A DNA stretch of 64,000 nucleotides from Aerolutibacter ruishenii (GTDB lineage Bacteria > Pseudomonadota > Gammaproteobacteria > Xanthomonadales > Xanthomonadaceae), in contig NZ_VLKP01000013.1 of NCBI RefSeq assembly GCF_007830115.1, forward strand, positions 1 through 64,000, read 5' to 3'. The translations under genes were made by a program, and so were the position numbers. Of this stretch, positions 6,721 through 15,966 are shown one piece after another. Below the pieces are notes generated by a model. It worked only from the letters and a program-made list of their open reading frames with translations, did no database searches and was not told where the DNA came from. Positions within the stretch are counted from its first letter, which is position 1, and the number at the start of each line of letters is the position of its first letter.

Positions 6721-9230
6721 AGCTCCATCTCCATCGTGACGCCGACCATGTTGACCGAATAGTCTTCCGGGCCGCCGTCGGTGTAGACCATGCGGCCGAT
6801 CACCTGTCCGTTTTCGAAGCCGGTGTAGTGCCAGTCGAACAGGCTTCCCTTCTGCCAGGTATCGAACAGGCGCAGGTTGAGCCGTTCGTTGACCGGGAAG
6901 GTGATCCCGAGGGTGACGGTATTGGTCCGCCAGCTCATGGTGGGAAACTCACCGCGCAGGTCCGGGGTGGCTTGGGCCGGCACACTTAATGCGCCGGGCG
7001 AGACGTAACGGTAGCGGGTGTCGCCGCGGGAGTAGATGAAGTTCCAGTCGGCCGTCAGCGTGGCCCGGCCCATGCGCTGGCTGAGGTTGGCGCCGGCGTA
7101 GTGATTGCGCTGGCGGTCGTTCATCCACCAGCGGTTGGCCAAGGGGTAGCTGGTGCCGCCCAGGTTGGGGTCGGGGGTCAGGGCGAGGTCGTTGACGTTG
7201 GCGCTGTCCAGCTCGGACTGGTCGTGCCCGTACCAGGCGCTGGCCACGGTGCGCCAACCCGGCTGCCACTCCCATTGCAGGCTGGTGCCGTAGGTGTCCC
7301 AGCCGGTGCGACCGAGCTGGGCGTCGTAGTCGTTGCTTTCGCCGCGCACCTGCGCGCTGAGGGTCATGTCGTGCGGCAGCGTGAACATCGCCATCACGTT
7401 GAGCTTGTTGCGGGTCAGGCCGCCGACGTCGTACTTGCGCAGTTGCGCCACGGTGTGGGCAGCCGTACCGCCGGGCGGCGGAGTGTAGCCGGGCAATGAA
7501 CTGGAAAAAGTGAAGTCGTAGGGGTCGTAGTTGTACTCGCTGCCCGTGCGATGCAGCCAGGTGTAGTTGGCGCGCAGGGTCAGCCAGTCGATGGCGCGGT
7601 TGTTCCACGTCAGCTTGACGCTGTGGTCGCGGCTGGTGGCGACCTCGCGGTGGGTGCGCTCCACGCGGTCGAAGGTGTAGCTGGCGCCGACGTTGTTCTT
7701 GTTGCCCAGCCGCCAGTCGCCGCCGAGCACGAATTGCTGCGTCTGCTTGTCCAGCGGCAGGTTGCGGATGCGGGTCAGGACATGGCTGTTCAGCCCGTCG
7801 TCCCAGAGGCCCATCTCGAAGGGAACGGCGCTGCCCTGCGCGCCATTTTCCGCGATGTAGCCCCATTGGTTGGTCAGCGGGTTGTAGCTGCGGTAGGTGC
7901 CGTCGTAATCGTCGCGCTGGTGGCGGGCGGTGACGCGCCAGGTGAACTTGTCGCTGGGCTGCATCACCAGCTTCGCATCAAGCAGGTGCGAGTTGATCGC
8001 CAGGTCCGCGTTGGGCCGGGATAGCGCGGCGGAGGTGTTCCAGTTGGCGCAGTCGATCAGTCCGCCGGGGATCGGAATGCCCAGCTGTCCCTGGCACTCG
8101 TTGTGCGCGGTGAGCGCTTCGTTCTGCCGGGAACGGCTGCCGGACAGCGCAAGGCTGAACTCGCCATCGCCGGACACCTTGCGGGTAAAGCTGGCGCGCA
8201 GGTTGTGGTAGTCGTTCTCGGGCTCGTAGGCAAACCCGCCACTGGTGATCAGCGGCGTCGTCACGCCCGGCACCACCGACCTGACGTTGAACGGCACTTC
8301 GTAATCGAAGCTGGAGAACGTATTGCGGAAGAACGAGCCCGAGTAGCTGAAGCTCATCCGCCAGACATTGCCGCTGAAACGCGCGCCGCCAGTGACGTTG
8401 ATGGTGCTGTCGTCGATGGGGCGCGGGGTCTCGTAGATGCCGCCCAGCGAGGAGAAGAAGAACGCGCCGCCGAACGGCCGCGTGCCGTTGCGGCTTTCAT
8501 GGCTGGCGTTGCCGAAGAAGCTCCAGCGGGGATTGAGGTAGTACTGGAGGCCGACGCCTTGCTTGTCGCGCACCACGCTCAGCATCCGTTCCGGACTGGC
8601 GGCCGATACCGCGGCCACCTGCGCGGTCGTGCTGGCTGCCGGGGCCAGGCCCGGCTTGAGGGTGAGATGGCGGCTGCCCACGCCGTTCCAGATGGAACGG
8701 GCGTTGCCGCTGGTCACATTGCTCTGCGCGCGCGCGAAAGCCTGGACGCGGTACTTGCCGGCCTGCCCGAAGACGGTGCGCAGGTAGTAGCTGTCGTCAT
8801 TGATGAAACTGCTGCGCACCTCGGCGTAATGGCCGTCGGCGGGCCGCTCGAAGCGCAGGTTGGCGCTGAAGGTCACGCCGTCCTCGAAGTTGGAGAAGCG
8901 CCGCCAGGCCATGTTGTCTTCGTCCCCGCTGACCGCGAGCCAACCCAGGCCCAGCGTGCCGCGGTGGCGCCACGCGCCCGTGCCGGTGAAGGGCGGGTAG
9001 TCGGGCGTGCAGGCGAACAGGGCGCCCGTGGGGGTGTGCTTGCGCTCGTCGTTCAGCCAGCTGCTGCCGTAGGGCGTGCAGCCGTGGACGTTCTGTCCGT
9101 TGGGGTCCAGCGGTGTGCCGAACTGCAGGTCGACGCCGCTGCCGCTGTCCTGCGCCCATGCGATGCAAGGGGCGAGCGCCAAGGTCAGCAGGCTGCGCTG
9201 GAACAACATAGTGCGCTGGCATCCGGACAT
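6717..9230 (-). CDS. MtrB/PioB-family outer-membrane beta-barrel
   Basis: An 837-residue protein with an N-terminal signal peptide (LLTLALAPCIAWAQ) and a long body of alternating aromatic/hydrophobic strands with Tyr/Trp-rich turns, ending in a strand (NMVGVTMEMEL) typical of outer-membrane barrels. Size, pattern and the decaheme partner gene match MtrB/PioB/MtoB/DmsF, the sheath that inserts a decaheme cytochrome through the outer membrane. The ATG at 9230 is chosen because AAGGAG lies just before it. The two N-terminal cysteines (HGC and FAC, about 25 residues apart) do not form the CXXC seen in Shewanella MtrB. Sits 13 bp after the decaheme gene. Confidence 0.87.
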   Translation of the reverse strand: MSGCQRTMLFQRSLLTLALAPCIAWAQDSGSGVDLQFGTPLDPNGQNVHGCTPYGSSWLNDERKHTPTGALFACTPDYPPFTGTGAWRHRGTLGLGWLAVSGDEDNMAWRRFSNFEDGVTFSANLRFERPADGHYAEVRSSFINDDSYYLRTVFGQAGKYRVQAFARAQSNVTSGNARSIWNGVGSRHLTLKPGLAPAASTTAQVAAVSAASPERMLSVVRDKQGVGLQYYLNPRWSFFGNASHESRNGTRPFGGAFFFSSLGGIYETPRPIDDSTINVTGGARFSGNVWRMSFSYSGSFFRNTFSSFDYEVPFNVRSVVPGVTTPLITSGGFAYEPENDYHNLRASFTRKVSGDGEFSLALSGSRSRQNEALTAHNECQGQLGIPIPGGLIDCANWNTSAALSRPNADLAINSHLLDAKLVMQPSDKFTWRVTARHQRDDYDGTYRSYNPLTNQWGYIAENGAQGSAVPFEMGLWDDGLNSHVLTRIRNLPLDKQTQQFVLGGDWRLGNKNNVGASYTFDRVERTHREVATSRDHSVKLTWNNRAIDWLTLRANYTWLHRTGSEYNYDPYDFTFSSSLPGYTPPPGGTAAHTVAQLRKYDVGGLTRNKLNVMAMFTLPHDMTLSAQVRGESNDYDAQLGRTGWDTYGTSLQWEWQPGWRTVASAWYGHDQSELDSANVNDLALTPDPNLGGTSYPLANRWWMNDRQRNHYAGANLSQRMGRATLTADWNFIYSRGDTRYRYVSPGALSVPAQATPDLRGEFPTMSWRTNTVTLGITFPVNERLNLRLFDTWQKGSLFDWHYTGFENGQVIGRMVYTDGGPEDYSVNMVGVTMEMEL

Positions 9231-9243
9231 GACGGATTCTCCT

Positions 9244-10287
9244 TCAGCGGTGCAGACGCGGCCCCGATGGACTGTTGGACCCATGGATCTGCGCGTGGCA
9301 ACTGATGCAGGCGCGGCCCATGGCCCGTTCATTGGGGCCGGCGCCGCTCGCCAGTTGCTGCGTGGTCATCAGGTCGTTCGGGTGGCGCATGTGCGAATGG
9401 CATTGCTGGCACAGCATCGGCATCGGCGCGACCAGCAAGGCGTGCTGGTTGGAGCCGTGCGGGGTGTGGCAGTTGAGGCAGTTGTCGCGTACCGGGGCAT
9501 GCTCGAACAGGAAGGGACCGCGCTTCTCTGCATGGCACTGGTAGCAGGTCTCGTTGACCGTGTCGGTCTTGACCAGCGACGCGTTCAACGTGCCGTGCGG
9601 GTTATGGCAGTCCACGCAGGCCATCTGGCCTTCGGGCAGCGGCATGTGCGAGCGGCGGTTGAACTGCTGGCGGATGTCGTTGTGGCAGGTGGCGCAGGTC
9701 TGGTTGATCGATTGCTTGGCGGTCAGCCCCTCGGCGGCCACCTGGGTCATGGGGTTGTGGCAATCGCTGCACGACAGCCCGTTGCGCTGGTGGACGGAGC
9801 CGAGCCAGTGGTCGCGCGGGCCGCCCGAATGGCAGGCCATGCAGGTGGCGGCCTGGGTTTCAACCGGCGTGCCGCCCTTCTTGGTGAAGGCGATGATCTG
9901 GCCCGGCTGGGTCGGATTCCTGGCGTGCGTGGACCCGGGGCCGTGGCAGGCCTCGCAGGTGGCGGTGGAGCCATCGCGCTTGAGCGCGGTTTCCATGCCC
10001 AGGGCATGGGTGGAATGGGCAAAGTTGTCGGCCTCCTTGGCGTGGCAGGCGGTGCAGACCTGCTGGCCCACGGGCCGGGCGTCGGGCGCTTGCGGGTTGC
10101 GCGCCGCGCGCGCACCGCTGAAGCCGGTGACCATCCCGGAGGTGAGCGCCTGGCCGGAGTCGGGGGCACCAAAATGCGTGGCCGGCAGCTGCTGCTGCGC
10201 CTGGGCAGTGCCGGTCTTCAGTACGCTGGTGCCACCAATGGCCAAGGCCACGACGATCAGCAACAGCCAGAACAGGGCGTTTCGCAT
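9244..10287 (-). CDS. Decaheme c-type cytochrome, MtrA/DmsE/MtoA type
   Basis: A 347-residue exported cytochrome with exactly ten CxxCH sites: CTACH, CEACH, CMACH, CSDCH, CATCH, CVDCH, CYQCH, CLNCH, CQQCH and CISCH. Length and heme number match MtrA/MtoA/DmsE rather than PioA, which has a long N-terminal extension. A signal peptide ends near AQA-QQ. It would sit inside the MtrB-type barrel and carry electrons across the outer membrane. The ATG at 10287 has a GGGGAG site before it. It is the first gene of the operon decaheme-barrel-diheme-azurin. No MtrC/OmcA surface cytochrome is present, which resembles Fe(II)-oxidation (Pio/Mto) rather than metal-reduction systems. Confidence 0.93.
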   Translation of the reverse strand: MRNALFWLLLIVVALAIGGTSVLKTGTAQAQQQLPATHFGAPDSGQALTSGMVTGFSGARAARNPQAPDARPVGQQVCTACHAKEADNFAHSTHALGMETALKRDGSTATCEACHGPGSTHARNPTQPGQIIAFTKKGGTPVETQAATCMACHSGGPRDHWLGSVHQRNGLSCSDCHNPMTQVAAEGLTAKQSINQTCATCHNDIRQQFNRRSHMPLPEGQMACVDCHNPHGTLNASLVKTDTVNETCYQCHAEKRGPFLFEHAPVRDNCLNCHTPHGSNQHALLVAPMPMLCQQCHSHMRHPNDLMTTQQLASGAGPNERAMGRACISCHAQIHGSNSPSGPRLHR

Positions 10288-10332
10288 GCCCGTCTCCCCA
10301 TGCGTCACTGCAAAGTGTAATTACTGTTACGG

Positions 10333-10362
10333 ATGATTCAGCTGGCGTTTGGGGAATGTCAA
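10333..10362 (-). promoter_or_regulatory. Putative sigma70 promoter of the decaheme operon
   Basis: On the minus strand TTGACA (10362-10357) is a perfect -35 box, followed after 18 bp by AATCAT (10338-10333), a 4/6 match to the -10 box. It lies in the 86-bp gap between the TetR gene and the decaheme cytochrome, so the operon can be transcribed on its own. Just downstream, GTAATTAC is a small palindrome. Confidence 0.45.
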
Positions 10363-10373
10363 GTTGCGCCGCG

Positions 10374-11027
10374 TCAACGCTCCCGCAGGCGGAAACCGTC
10401 CAGCATGATGGCGAGCGCGGCGTGTGCGGCCTGGCGGGTCCGGTCGGGGTCGGGGGTCTCGTCGATGCCGCTGATGCAGCGGATCAGCGTTTCCCCGACC
10501 AGGCCCATGAAGAACATGCGGGCCGCGTGCGCCGGGTGGGGTGCGTGCAGGCGTCCGGCGGCGTGCTGGCGCTGCAGGTAACGGCACAGGATGTCCTGGG
10601 CCGGCGCCACGGTCTGGGCAAAGAACATGTCGCGGATTTCCGGCACGTCCCGCCCGTCGGCGATGGCGATGCGGTTGATCAGCAGCGTCTCGGGCTTGAG
10701 CAGGACGTCGATCACCCCGTCCGCGGCCTCGGCCAGTGCCCGCGCCGGGGGCGTTGCGTCGTTGCCCAGCGGTAGCAAGCCCGCGACCAGCAGGTCGGCC
10801 TCGCGCGAAATCAGCGCGTGCGCCAGCCCCTGCTTGTTGCCGAAAGCGCGATAGAGCGTCGCCATGGAGCCGCCCGAGCGGGCGACGATATCGCCCAGTC
10901 GCGCGTTGCGCCAGCCCTTGGCGCTGAATTCGGCAACGGCCGCTTCCAGCATGAGTTCCGCACGCCGTTCGCCGCGCGCATCAAGCGAGGTGGGCGGGGG
11001 CGTGGCTGGTTCTGGTGTTCGGGGCAT
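10374..11027 (-). CDS. TetR/AcrR-family transcriptional regulator
   Basis: About 217 residues. The N-terminal helix-turn-helix (AVAEFSAKGWRNARLGDIVARSG, split by helices, then FGNKQGLAHALI) is typical TetR; the C-terminal part is the variable ligand and dimer domain. The ATG at 11027 is preferred because it gives a normal TetR N terminus; a GTG at 11096, overlapping the end of emrB, is a coupled alternative that adds 23 residues. It follows the efflux genes on the same strand and precedes the decaheme operon, so it could control either. No operator could be assigned to it. Confidence 0.85.
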   Translation of the reverse strand: MPRTPEPATPPPTSLDARGERRAELMLEAAVAEFSAKGWRNARLGDIVARSGGSMATLYRAFGNKQGLAHALISREADLLVAGLLPLGNDATPPARALAEAADGVIDVLLKPETLLINRIAIADGRDVPEIRDMFFAQTVAPAQDILCRYLQRQHAAGRLHAPHPAHAARMFFMGLVGETLIRCISGIDETPDPDRTRQAAHAALAIMLDGFRLRER

Positions 11028-11085
11028 GGCGAAAGGACGTTGGGCCTCGCTCCATGCTAAGCCCCACTGCAGTGGAATCAACTCA

Positions 11086-12669
11086 TCAATGCCCACCTGC
11101 CGCCGTACCCCCCATCTTGGCCGTGAACGGCGGCCTGGCCAGCCACACGAACGCGATCACCACCACGAAGGCGATGCCCAGCACGTGGAAGATCTCGTTG
11201 AAGCCGATTTGCCACGCCTGCTGCGCGATCATCCGGTCCAGCAGCATCGCGCCGCGCTGCAAGTCGCCCTGGCCCAGCGCGCCCACGGTCTGCTGCATGG
11301 CCGGGTCGGTGGCGCTGATGTGTTCGGTCAGTTGTGCGTGGTGGATGGTGCTGCGCTGCGTCCACGCCCACGTGGTCAGTGATGCGGCAAAGCTGCCGCC
11401 CAGCGTGCGCACGAAGGTGGCCAGGCCCGAGCCCGCGGCGATCTCGTGCGGCGCCAGGTCCGACAGCAGGATGGTCAGCACCGGCATGAAGAACAGCGCC
11501 ACGCCCAGGCCCTGCCACAGCTGCACCATTGCCACGTGGTTGAAGTCCACGTCCAGGTTGAAGCCGGCGCGGATGAAGCTGGTGACGGCCAGCACGACGA
11601 ACGCCAGGCTGGCCACCAGGCGCAGGTCGAAGCGCGCCGCGTACAGGCCCACGAACGGCGTCAGCAGCACCGGCAATATGCCGATAGGCGCGCTGGCGAA
11701 ACCGGCCCAGATCGCGGTGTAGCCCAGGTTGCGCTGCAGCCACAGCGGCACCAGCAGGCCCACCGCGAAGAACGCCGAATAGGCGATCGTCAGCGCCAGC
11801 GTGCCCGCCGCGAAGTTGCGATGGCGGAACAGGCGCAGGTTGACGATCGGGTCCTTCTCGGTCAGTTCCCAGATCAGGAACACCGCCAGCGCGATAGCGG
11901 CGACAATGGCCAACACCACGATGGTGGGCGAGTTGAACCAGTCTTCGTCGTTGCCCAGGTCCAGAAGCACCTGCAGGGCGCCCACGCCGATCACCAGCGT
12001 GGCCAGGCCCACGTAATCCATCTTCGGTTTTTCCAGCCGCTCCGGACGGCCCTTGAGCTGCCGCCCGACCACCACGCTGGAGAAGATGCCGATGGGGATG
12101 TTGATGAAGAAGATCCATTCCCAGCTGTAGTTGTCGGTGATCCAGCCTCCCAGAATCGGGCCCGCGATGGGCGCGACCACGGTGACCATGGCCAGCAGCG
12201 CCAGCGCCTGCCCGCGCTTGTTGGGCGGGTAGATGGAGATCAGCAGCGCCTGCGTGACCGGGTACATCGGCCCGGCGACGAAGCCCTGCAACGCGCGCGC
12301 GGCCACCAGCAGGCCCATGCTGTTGGCCAGGCCGCACAGCAGCGAGGCCATCACGAACAGCAACGTGGACCACATGAACAGCTTGCGCTCGCCGAAGCGG
12401 CGGGTGAGGAAACCGGTCAACGGCAGCGCGATCGCGGTGCTCACCGCGAACGAGGTGATTACCCACGTGGCCTGGCTGCTGCTGCCACCGAGGTTGCCGG
12501 AGATGGTGGGCAGCGAGACGTTGGCGATCGTGGTGTCGAGTACCTGCATGAACGACGCGAGTGCAAGACCCATCGTCGTCAACGGGAGGCTGGCCGGGCG
12601 GAACGGGCCGGCGGCGGCCGTCGGGGCCGCGCCCGTGCCGTCGCCGGCCGTGGTGGCTTGCGCGCTCAT
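11086..12669 (-). CDS. emrB: EmrB-type MFS drug exporter (DHA2, 14 TM)
   Basis: A 527-residue inner-membrane proton-drug antiporter of the DHA2 family. After an Ala/Thr-rich N terminus come fourteen hydrophobic segments, with the DHA2 signatures LDTTIANVSLPTI in TM1, GFLTRRFGERKLF in loop 2-3 and GPILGGWITDNYSWEWIF in TM5. It starts 7 bp after the emrA stop; the start at 12669 is preferred to 12717 because it does not overlap emrA. It works with the EmrA-like adaptor and the outer-membrane factor encoded before it to pump hydrophobic compounds out of the cell. The substrate cannot be told from sequence. Confidence 0.93.
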   Translation of the reverse strand: MSAQATTAGDGTGAAPTAAAGPFRPASLPLTTMGLALASFMQVLDTTIANVSLPTISGNLGGSSSQATWVITSFAVSTAIALPLTGFLTRRFGERKLFMWSTLLFVMASLLCGLANSMGLLVAARALQGFVAGPMYPVTQALLISIYPPNKRGQALALLAMVTVVAPIAGPILGGWITDNYSWEWIFFINIPIGIFSSVVVGRQLKGRPERLEKPKMDYVGLATLVIGVGALQVLLDLGNDEDWFNSPTIVVLAIVAAIALAVFLIWELTEKDPIVNLRLFRHRNFAAGTLALTIAYSAFFAVGLLVPLWLQRNLGYTAIWAGFASAPIGILPVLLTPFVGLYAARFDLRLVASLAFVVLAVTSFIRAGFNLDVDFNHVAMVQLWQGLGVALFFMPVLTILLSDLAPHEIAAGSGLATFVRTLGGSFAASLTTWAWTQRSTIHHAQLTEHISATDPAMQQTVGALGQGDLQRGAMLLDRMIAQQAWQIGFNEIFHVLGIAFVVVIAFVWLARPPFTAKMGGTAAGGH

Positions 12670-12676
12670 GGTGGGG

Positions 12677-13864
12677 TCAGCCGTGCTTCGCGCCGGGCAG
12701 GTTGCGGCGGATAACATCCTCGATCAGCGCATCGGCATCGGCCAACTGCTTTTCGTAGGCCTTGGTCGCCAGCACCGGACCGGCCGGCGGCGCGGAGGCG
12801 AGCACCGCGCCGTTCTGGTCACGAATGCCGACGTCCACGTGCATGCTCAGCCCAAGGCGCAGCGGGTGCTTGGCCAACTGCGCCGGATCCAGTTCGATGC
12901 GCACCGGCACGCGCTGCACGATCTTGATCCAGTTGCCGCTGGCATTCTGCGCCGGCAGCAGCGAGAACGCGCTGCCGGTGCCCAGGCCCAGGCTGACCAG
13001 CTTGCCGTCGAAGGCCACGTCGTCGCCGTACAGGTCGGCATGCACTTCCACCGGCTGGCCGATGCGCATGTGGGCCAGTTGGGTCTCCTTGAAGTTGGCC
13101 TCCACCCACACCTGTTCCAGCGGGATGATGGTCATCAGTGCGGCACCCGGCTGGATGCGCTGGCCCAGCTGCACGTTGCGCTTGGCCACGTAGCCCGACA
13201 CCGGCGCGACGATCGCGGCGCGTTGCAGGTTGAGGTAGGCCTGGCGAAGCTGCGCGACGGCGGCCTGCACTTGCGGCTGTTTCTGCAGCGTGGTCGCATC
13301 GACCAGTGCGCGGTTGCGCGACAGCTGGCCACGCGAGGCGGACAGCGCGGCTTCGGCCGCTGCGAGTTCCTCCCGGGCGTGTGCGAGTTCCTCCGCCGAG
13401 ACGGCGCCGCTGGCGACCAGGCCCTGGCGACGCGCCACGTCTGCGCGCGTCTTCGTTACCGCCACCTGGCGCACCGCCAGGTCGGCCTGGCCGGCATCGA
13501 CCGCGCTGTACAACCCGCGCACCTGGCGCACCGTGTTGGCCAGGTTGGCGGTGGCCTGCTCGTAGGCGACCTGTGCGTCGCTGGGGTCCAGCTGCACCAG
13601 CGTCTGGCCGGCGATGACCTTCATCCCGTCGTCCGCGCCGATGGCAATCACGGTACCCGTGGTCTGCGGAGTGATGGCGACGACATTTCCCTGCACGTAG
13701 GCGTCATCGGTGGTTTCGTGCCAGCGCGCGACCAGCAGGTACCACGCGGCCCAGGCGAGGGCAGCCAGCACGAGGAAGGCGAGCAGGATCAGCAGGGCGC
13801 GGTTGCGCTTGCCGTTGGATGGCGTGGCGGGCGCGTTGACGTTGGGGTTGAGTTCGGTGGTCAT
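12677..13864 (-). CDS. emrA: EmrA-type HlyD-family periplasmic adaptor
   Basis: A 395-residue membrane fusion protein. One N-terminal transmembrane helix (ALLILLAFLVLAALAW) anchors it; then TTDDAYVQGNVV, the classic EmrA entry motif, a lipoyl half, a long coiled-coil hairpin (residues about 95-205), the second lipoyl half with AIVAPVSGYVAKRNVQLGQ, and the beta-barrel domain. It links EmrB in the inner membrane to the outer-membrane factor. It is the third gene of the efflux operon, about 40 bp after the outer-membrane factor gene and 7 bp before emrB. Confidence 0.94.
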   Translation of the reverse strand: MTTELNPNVNAPATPSNGKRNRALLILLAFLVLAALAWAAWYLLVARWHETTDDAYVQGNVVAITPQTTGTVIAIGADDGMKVIAGQTLVQLDPSDAQVAYEQATANLANTVRQVRGLYSAVDAGQADLAVRQVAVTKTRADVARRQGLVASGAVSAEELAHAREELAAAEAALSASRGQLSRNRALVDATTLQKQPQVQAAVAQLRQAYLNLQRAAIVAPVSGYVAKRNVQLGQRIQPGAALMTIIPLEQVWVEANFKETQLAHMRIGQPVEVHADLYGDDVAFDGKLVSLGLGTGSAFSLLPAQNASGNWIKIVQRVPVRIELDPAQLAKHPLRLGLSMHVDVGIRDQNGAVLASAPPAGPVLATKAYEKQLADADALIEDVIRRNLPGAKHG

Positions 13865-13903
13865 GGCGTGGGCCTTGGGATGCCGGGCGCGGACGCGGCG
13901 GCG

Positions 13904-15400
13904 TCAGGGGGCGGAGGTGGTGGATGCGGAGGCGGTAGCGTCGGTGGCGCTGGCGGGCGCGGTCAGTGGCAGCCCGCCCCCGAGCGCGCGGTTGAGTTCG
14001 ATGGCGGCAAGCGCGCGTTGCGCGCGCAGCGCGGCCAGTTGCTGGTCGGCCTGCAGCAGCGGCCGCTGCGCGGCGAGCACGTCGAGTTGGGTGCCGAGGC
14101 CGGCGCGGTAGCGGGTACCGGCCAGCGTCCATGCCTGCTGCGCTGCATCGCGCGCGACGGTGACGTCGGCAATCTGCGCGTCCAGCGAGCGGGCGCTGGC
14201 CACCGCGTCGGCCACTTCGCGCAGCGCGGTGCTCAGGCTGCCGTTGTACTGCGCCACCGCCAGGTCGTAGTCGGCGTCGCTGCGTGCCAGTTGGCTGCGC
14301 AGGCGACCGCCGTCGAAGATCGGCAGGCTGATGGCGGGGCCGCCCTGCAACAGCAACGCGTTGCTGGAGAACAGGTCGCCGAGGTTCCCGGCCGCCAGGC
14401 CGACCATCGCGCTGAGGTTGATGGTGGGGTAGAACTCGGCCTTGCTGGCCTTGATGCCGTGTTGTGCGGCGTCCACGCGCCAGCGCGCGGCGACCACATC
14501 CGGGCGATGGCCCAGCAGCTCGCTGGACATCAGCGCCGGCACGGCGGGCGCTGGCGTCTTGAGCAGGGTGGGGCGCGCGATGGACAGGCCGCGGTCCGGC
14601 CCCTGTCCCAGCAGCGCGGCCAGGGCATGGCGCTGCGTCTCGATCTGGTGGCTGGCCGCCTCCTCCTGCTGCCGTGCGGTGGCGATGGCGCTCTCGGCCA
14701 CGCGCACCTGCGTCTGGTTGTCCAGACCCGCCGCCACGCGTTGCTTGCCGAGTGCCAGCAGATGCTGGGCGCGGGCCTGCTCGGCCTTCGCCACGTCCTG
14801 CGCGTCGAACGCCTGCGCAAGGCCGACGTAGGCACTGCCAATCTGCGCCGACAGGGTCAGGCGCGCAGCCTGCGCATCGACTTCCGCCGCACGGGCCTGG
14901 CCGATGGCGGCCTCCCACTTGGCGCGATGGCCGCCCCACAGGTCGAAGCTGTGCTTGAAGTTGAGGCCGACGATGCCGACGCCGGTGTAATCACCGCCCA
15001 ACGGCTCGGGCGCGAGGGTTTCCGGTATCCGCAGGCCGGCGTACTGCGCGCTGGCCGACAGCGACGGCTTGCGTGCGGCATCGGCCAGGCCGGCTTGGGC
15101 CTGCGCCTGGCGCATGCGGGCGTCGGCCACGTCCAGCGACGGCGTGCCGCGCAGGGCTTCGTTGATCAGCGCATCGAGTTGCGGGTCGCCGAGGGCCGTC
15201 CACCAGTCCTGGCGCGGGAAGGTGGCCTGGTCGCTGACGGCGTCGCCCAGCGTGAGGCGCGCGGAGAGCGCGTCGGCATCGGCTGGGGCGCCCGACGGCG
15301 CGAGGCCGTGCGTGCTGGCGCAACCGGTGGCGAGGGCGGCAAACAGCGCCATCGGCAAAGCCGCCGCCGTCCAGCGGCGGGTGCGGGGGAGGGAGGTCAT
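13904..15400 (-). CDS. Outer-membrane efflux lipoprotein, NodT/OprM family
   Basis: A 498-residue TolC-like outer-membrane factor. The signal peptide ends in a lipobox (ATGCAS), so Cys27 is expected to be lipidated. Two repeated halves with long coiled-coil helices rich in Ala, Gln and Arg (for example ADARMRQAQAQAGLAD near 92 and its counterpart near 300) form the periplasmic tunnel; the NodT-type C terminus is Ala/Thr/Ser-rich. It completes the tripartite pump with EmrA and EmrB. Its ATG lies only 2 bp after the marR stop, so regulator and pump are one transcript. Confidence 0.93.
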   Translation of the reverse strand: MTSLPRTRRWTAAALPMALFAALATGCASTHGLAPSGAPADADALSARLTLGDAVSDQATFPRQDWWTALGDPQLDALINEALRGTPSLDVADARMRQAQAQAGLADAARKPSLSASAQYAGLRIPETLAPEPLGGDYTGVGIVGLNFKHSFDLWGGHRAKWEAAIGQARAAEVDAQAARLTLSAQIGSAYVGLAQAFDAQDVAKAEQARAQHLLALGKQRVAAGLDNQTQVRVAESAIATARQQEEAASHQIETQRHALAALLGQGPDRGLSIARPTLLKTPAPAVPALMSSELLGHRPDVVAARWRVDAAQHGIKASKAEFYPTINLSAMVGLAAGNLGDLFSSNALLLQGGPAISLPIFDGGRLRSQLARSDADYDLAVAQYNGSLSTALREVADAVASARSLDAQIADVTVARDAAQQAWTLAGTRYRAGLGTQLDVLAAQRPLLQADQQLAALRAQRALAAIELNRALGGGLPLTAPASATDATASASTTSAP

Positions 15401-15402
15401 GG

Positions 15403-15852
15403 TCAGGAGCCCGAAGGGGTGAGGTTGTCGCGGACCTGGATGAGCAGGGTGGTGAGGCGTTCACGGTCGGCGTCGCTCATGCCTTGCGTGGCCTGTTCGC
15501 GCACACGCTGCCCGCAATGGCTGACGTCGGTCCATAGCGACTCGCCGGCCTCTGTCATGTGGATGCGCCAGGCGCGGCGGTCCGCGGGGTCGGCCACGCG
15601 GCGGACGATGCCGCGCTCTTCCAGCCGGTCGAGCAGGCGGGTCATGGCGCCGGGGTGCAGTTGGACCACGCGGGCCAGTTCAGTCACGCCCGCGGGACCG
15701 TTGGCCAGTTCGTTCAGGGCCACGTACTGGCTGAACGTGAGTTCGTGACCGGCCTGGGCCAACTCCCGCTCCATCTGCGCCCACATGGCGTCGCGGACCT
15801 GCCGGAACAGCAGGCCAAGGGTGGAGCCGCTGCAGCTGCCAAGTTGGTTCAT
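15403..15852 (-). CDS. MarR-family regulator of the efflux operon
   Basis: A 149-residue winged helix-turn-helix protein with MarR features: ELTFSQYVALNELA, the recognition helix HPGAMTRLLDRLEERG, and the wing DPADRRAWRIHMTEAG. It is the first gene of marR-omf-emrA-emrB. MarR proteins usually repress their own operon and release DNA when a phenolic ligand binds. The start at 15852 (MNQLGSC) is chosen over 15921 because the frame upstream crosses the likely operator. A palindrome 26 bp upstream fits an autorepression site. Confidence 0.93.
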   Translation of the reverse strand: MNQLGSCSGSTLGLLFRQVRDAMWAQMERELAQAGHELTFSQYVALNELANGPAGVTELARVVQLHPGAMTRLLDRLEERGIVRRVADPADRRAWRIHMTEAGESLWTDVSHCGQRVREQATQGMSDADRERLTTLLIQVRDNLTPSGS

Positions 15853-15877
15853 GCGGGCACAATATGTGCGAAGTATA

Positions 15878-15895
15878 TATTTGTCAATGCAAATA
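15878..15895. promoter_or_regulatory. Putative MarR operator
   Basis: TATTTG-TCAATG-CAAATA is a perfect 6-bp inverted repeat with a 6-bp spacer in an AT-rich patch 26 bp before the marR start. Size, AT content and TTG/CAA arms fit MarR-family operators. It would let the regulator repress the whole efflux operon. Confidence 0.6.
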
Positions 15896-15966
15896 CATGT
15901 GCATGACGAATGACGCTGCAAGCCTGTTCAGATGTGTCATCTGATCAGCAGGGGCGTGAAGGGTCG

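Noticed and set aside
9244-10287. Split or broken decaheme gene because of the many possible starts.
   Set aside because: All ten heme motifs and the signal peptide are in one uninterrupted frame with a good ribosome site at 10287.
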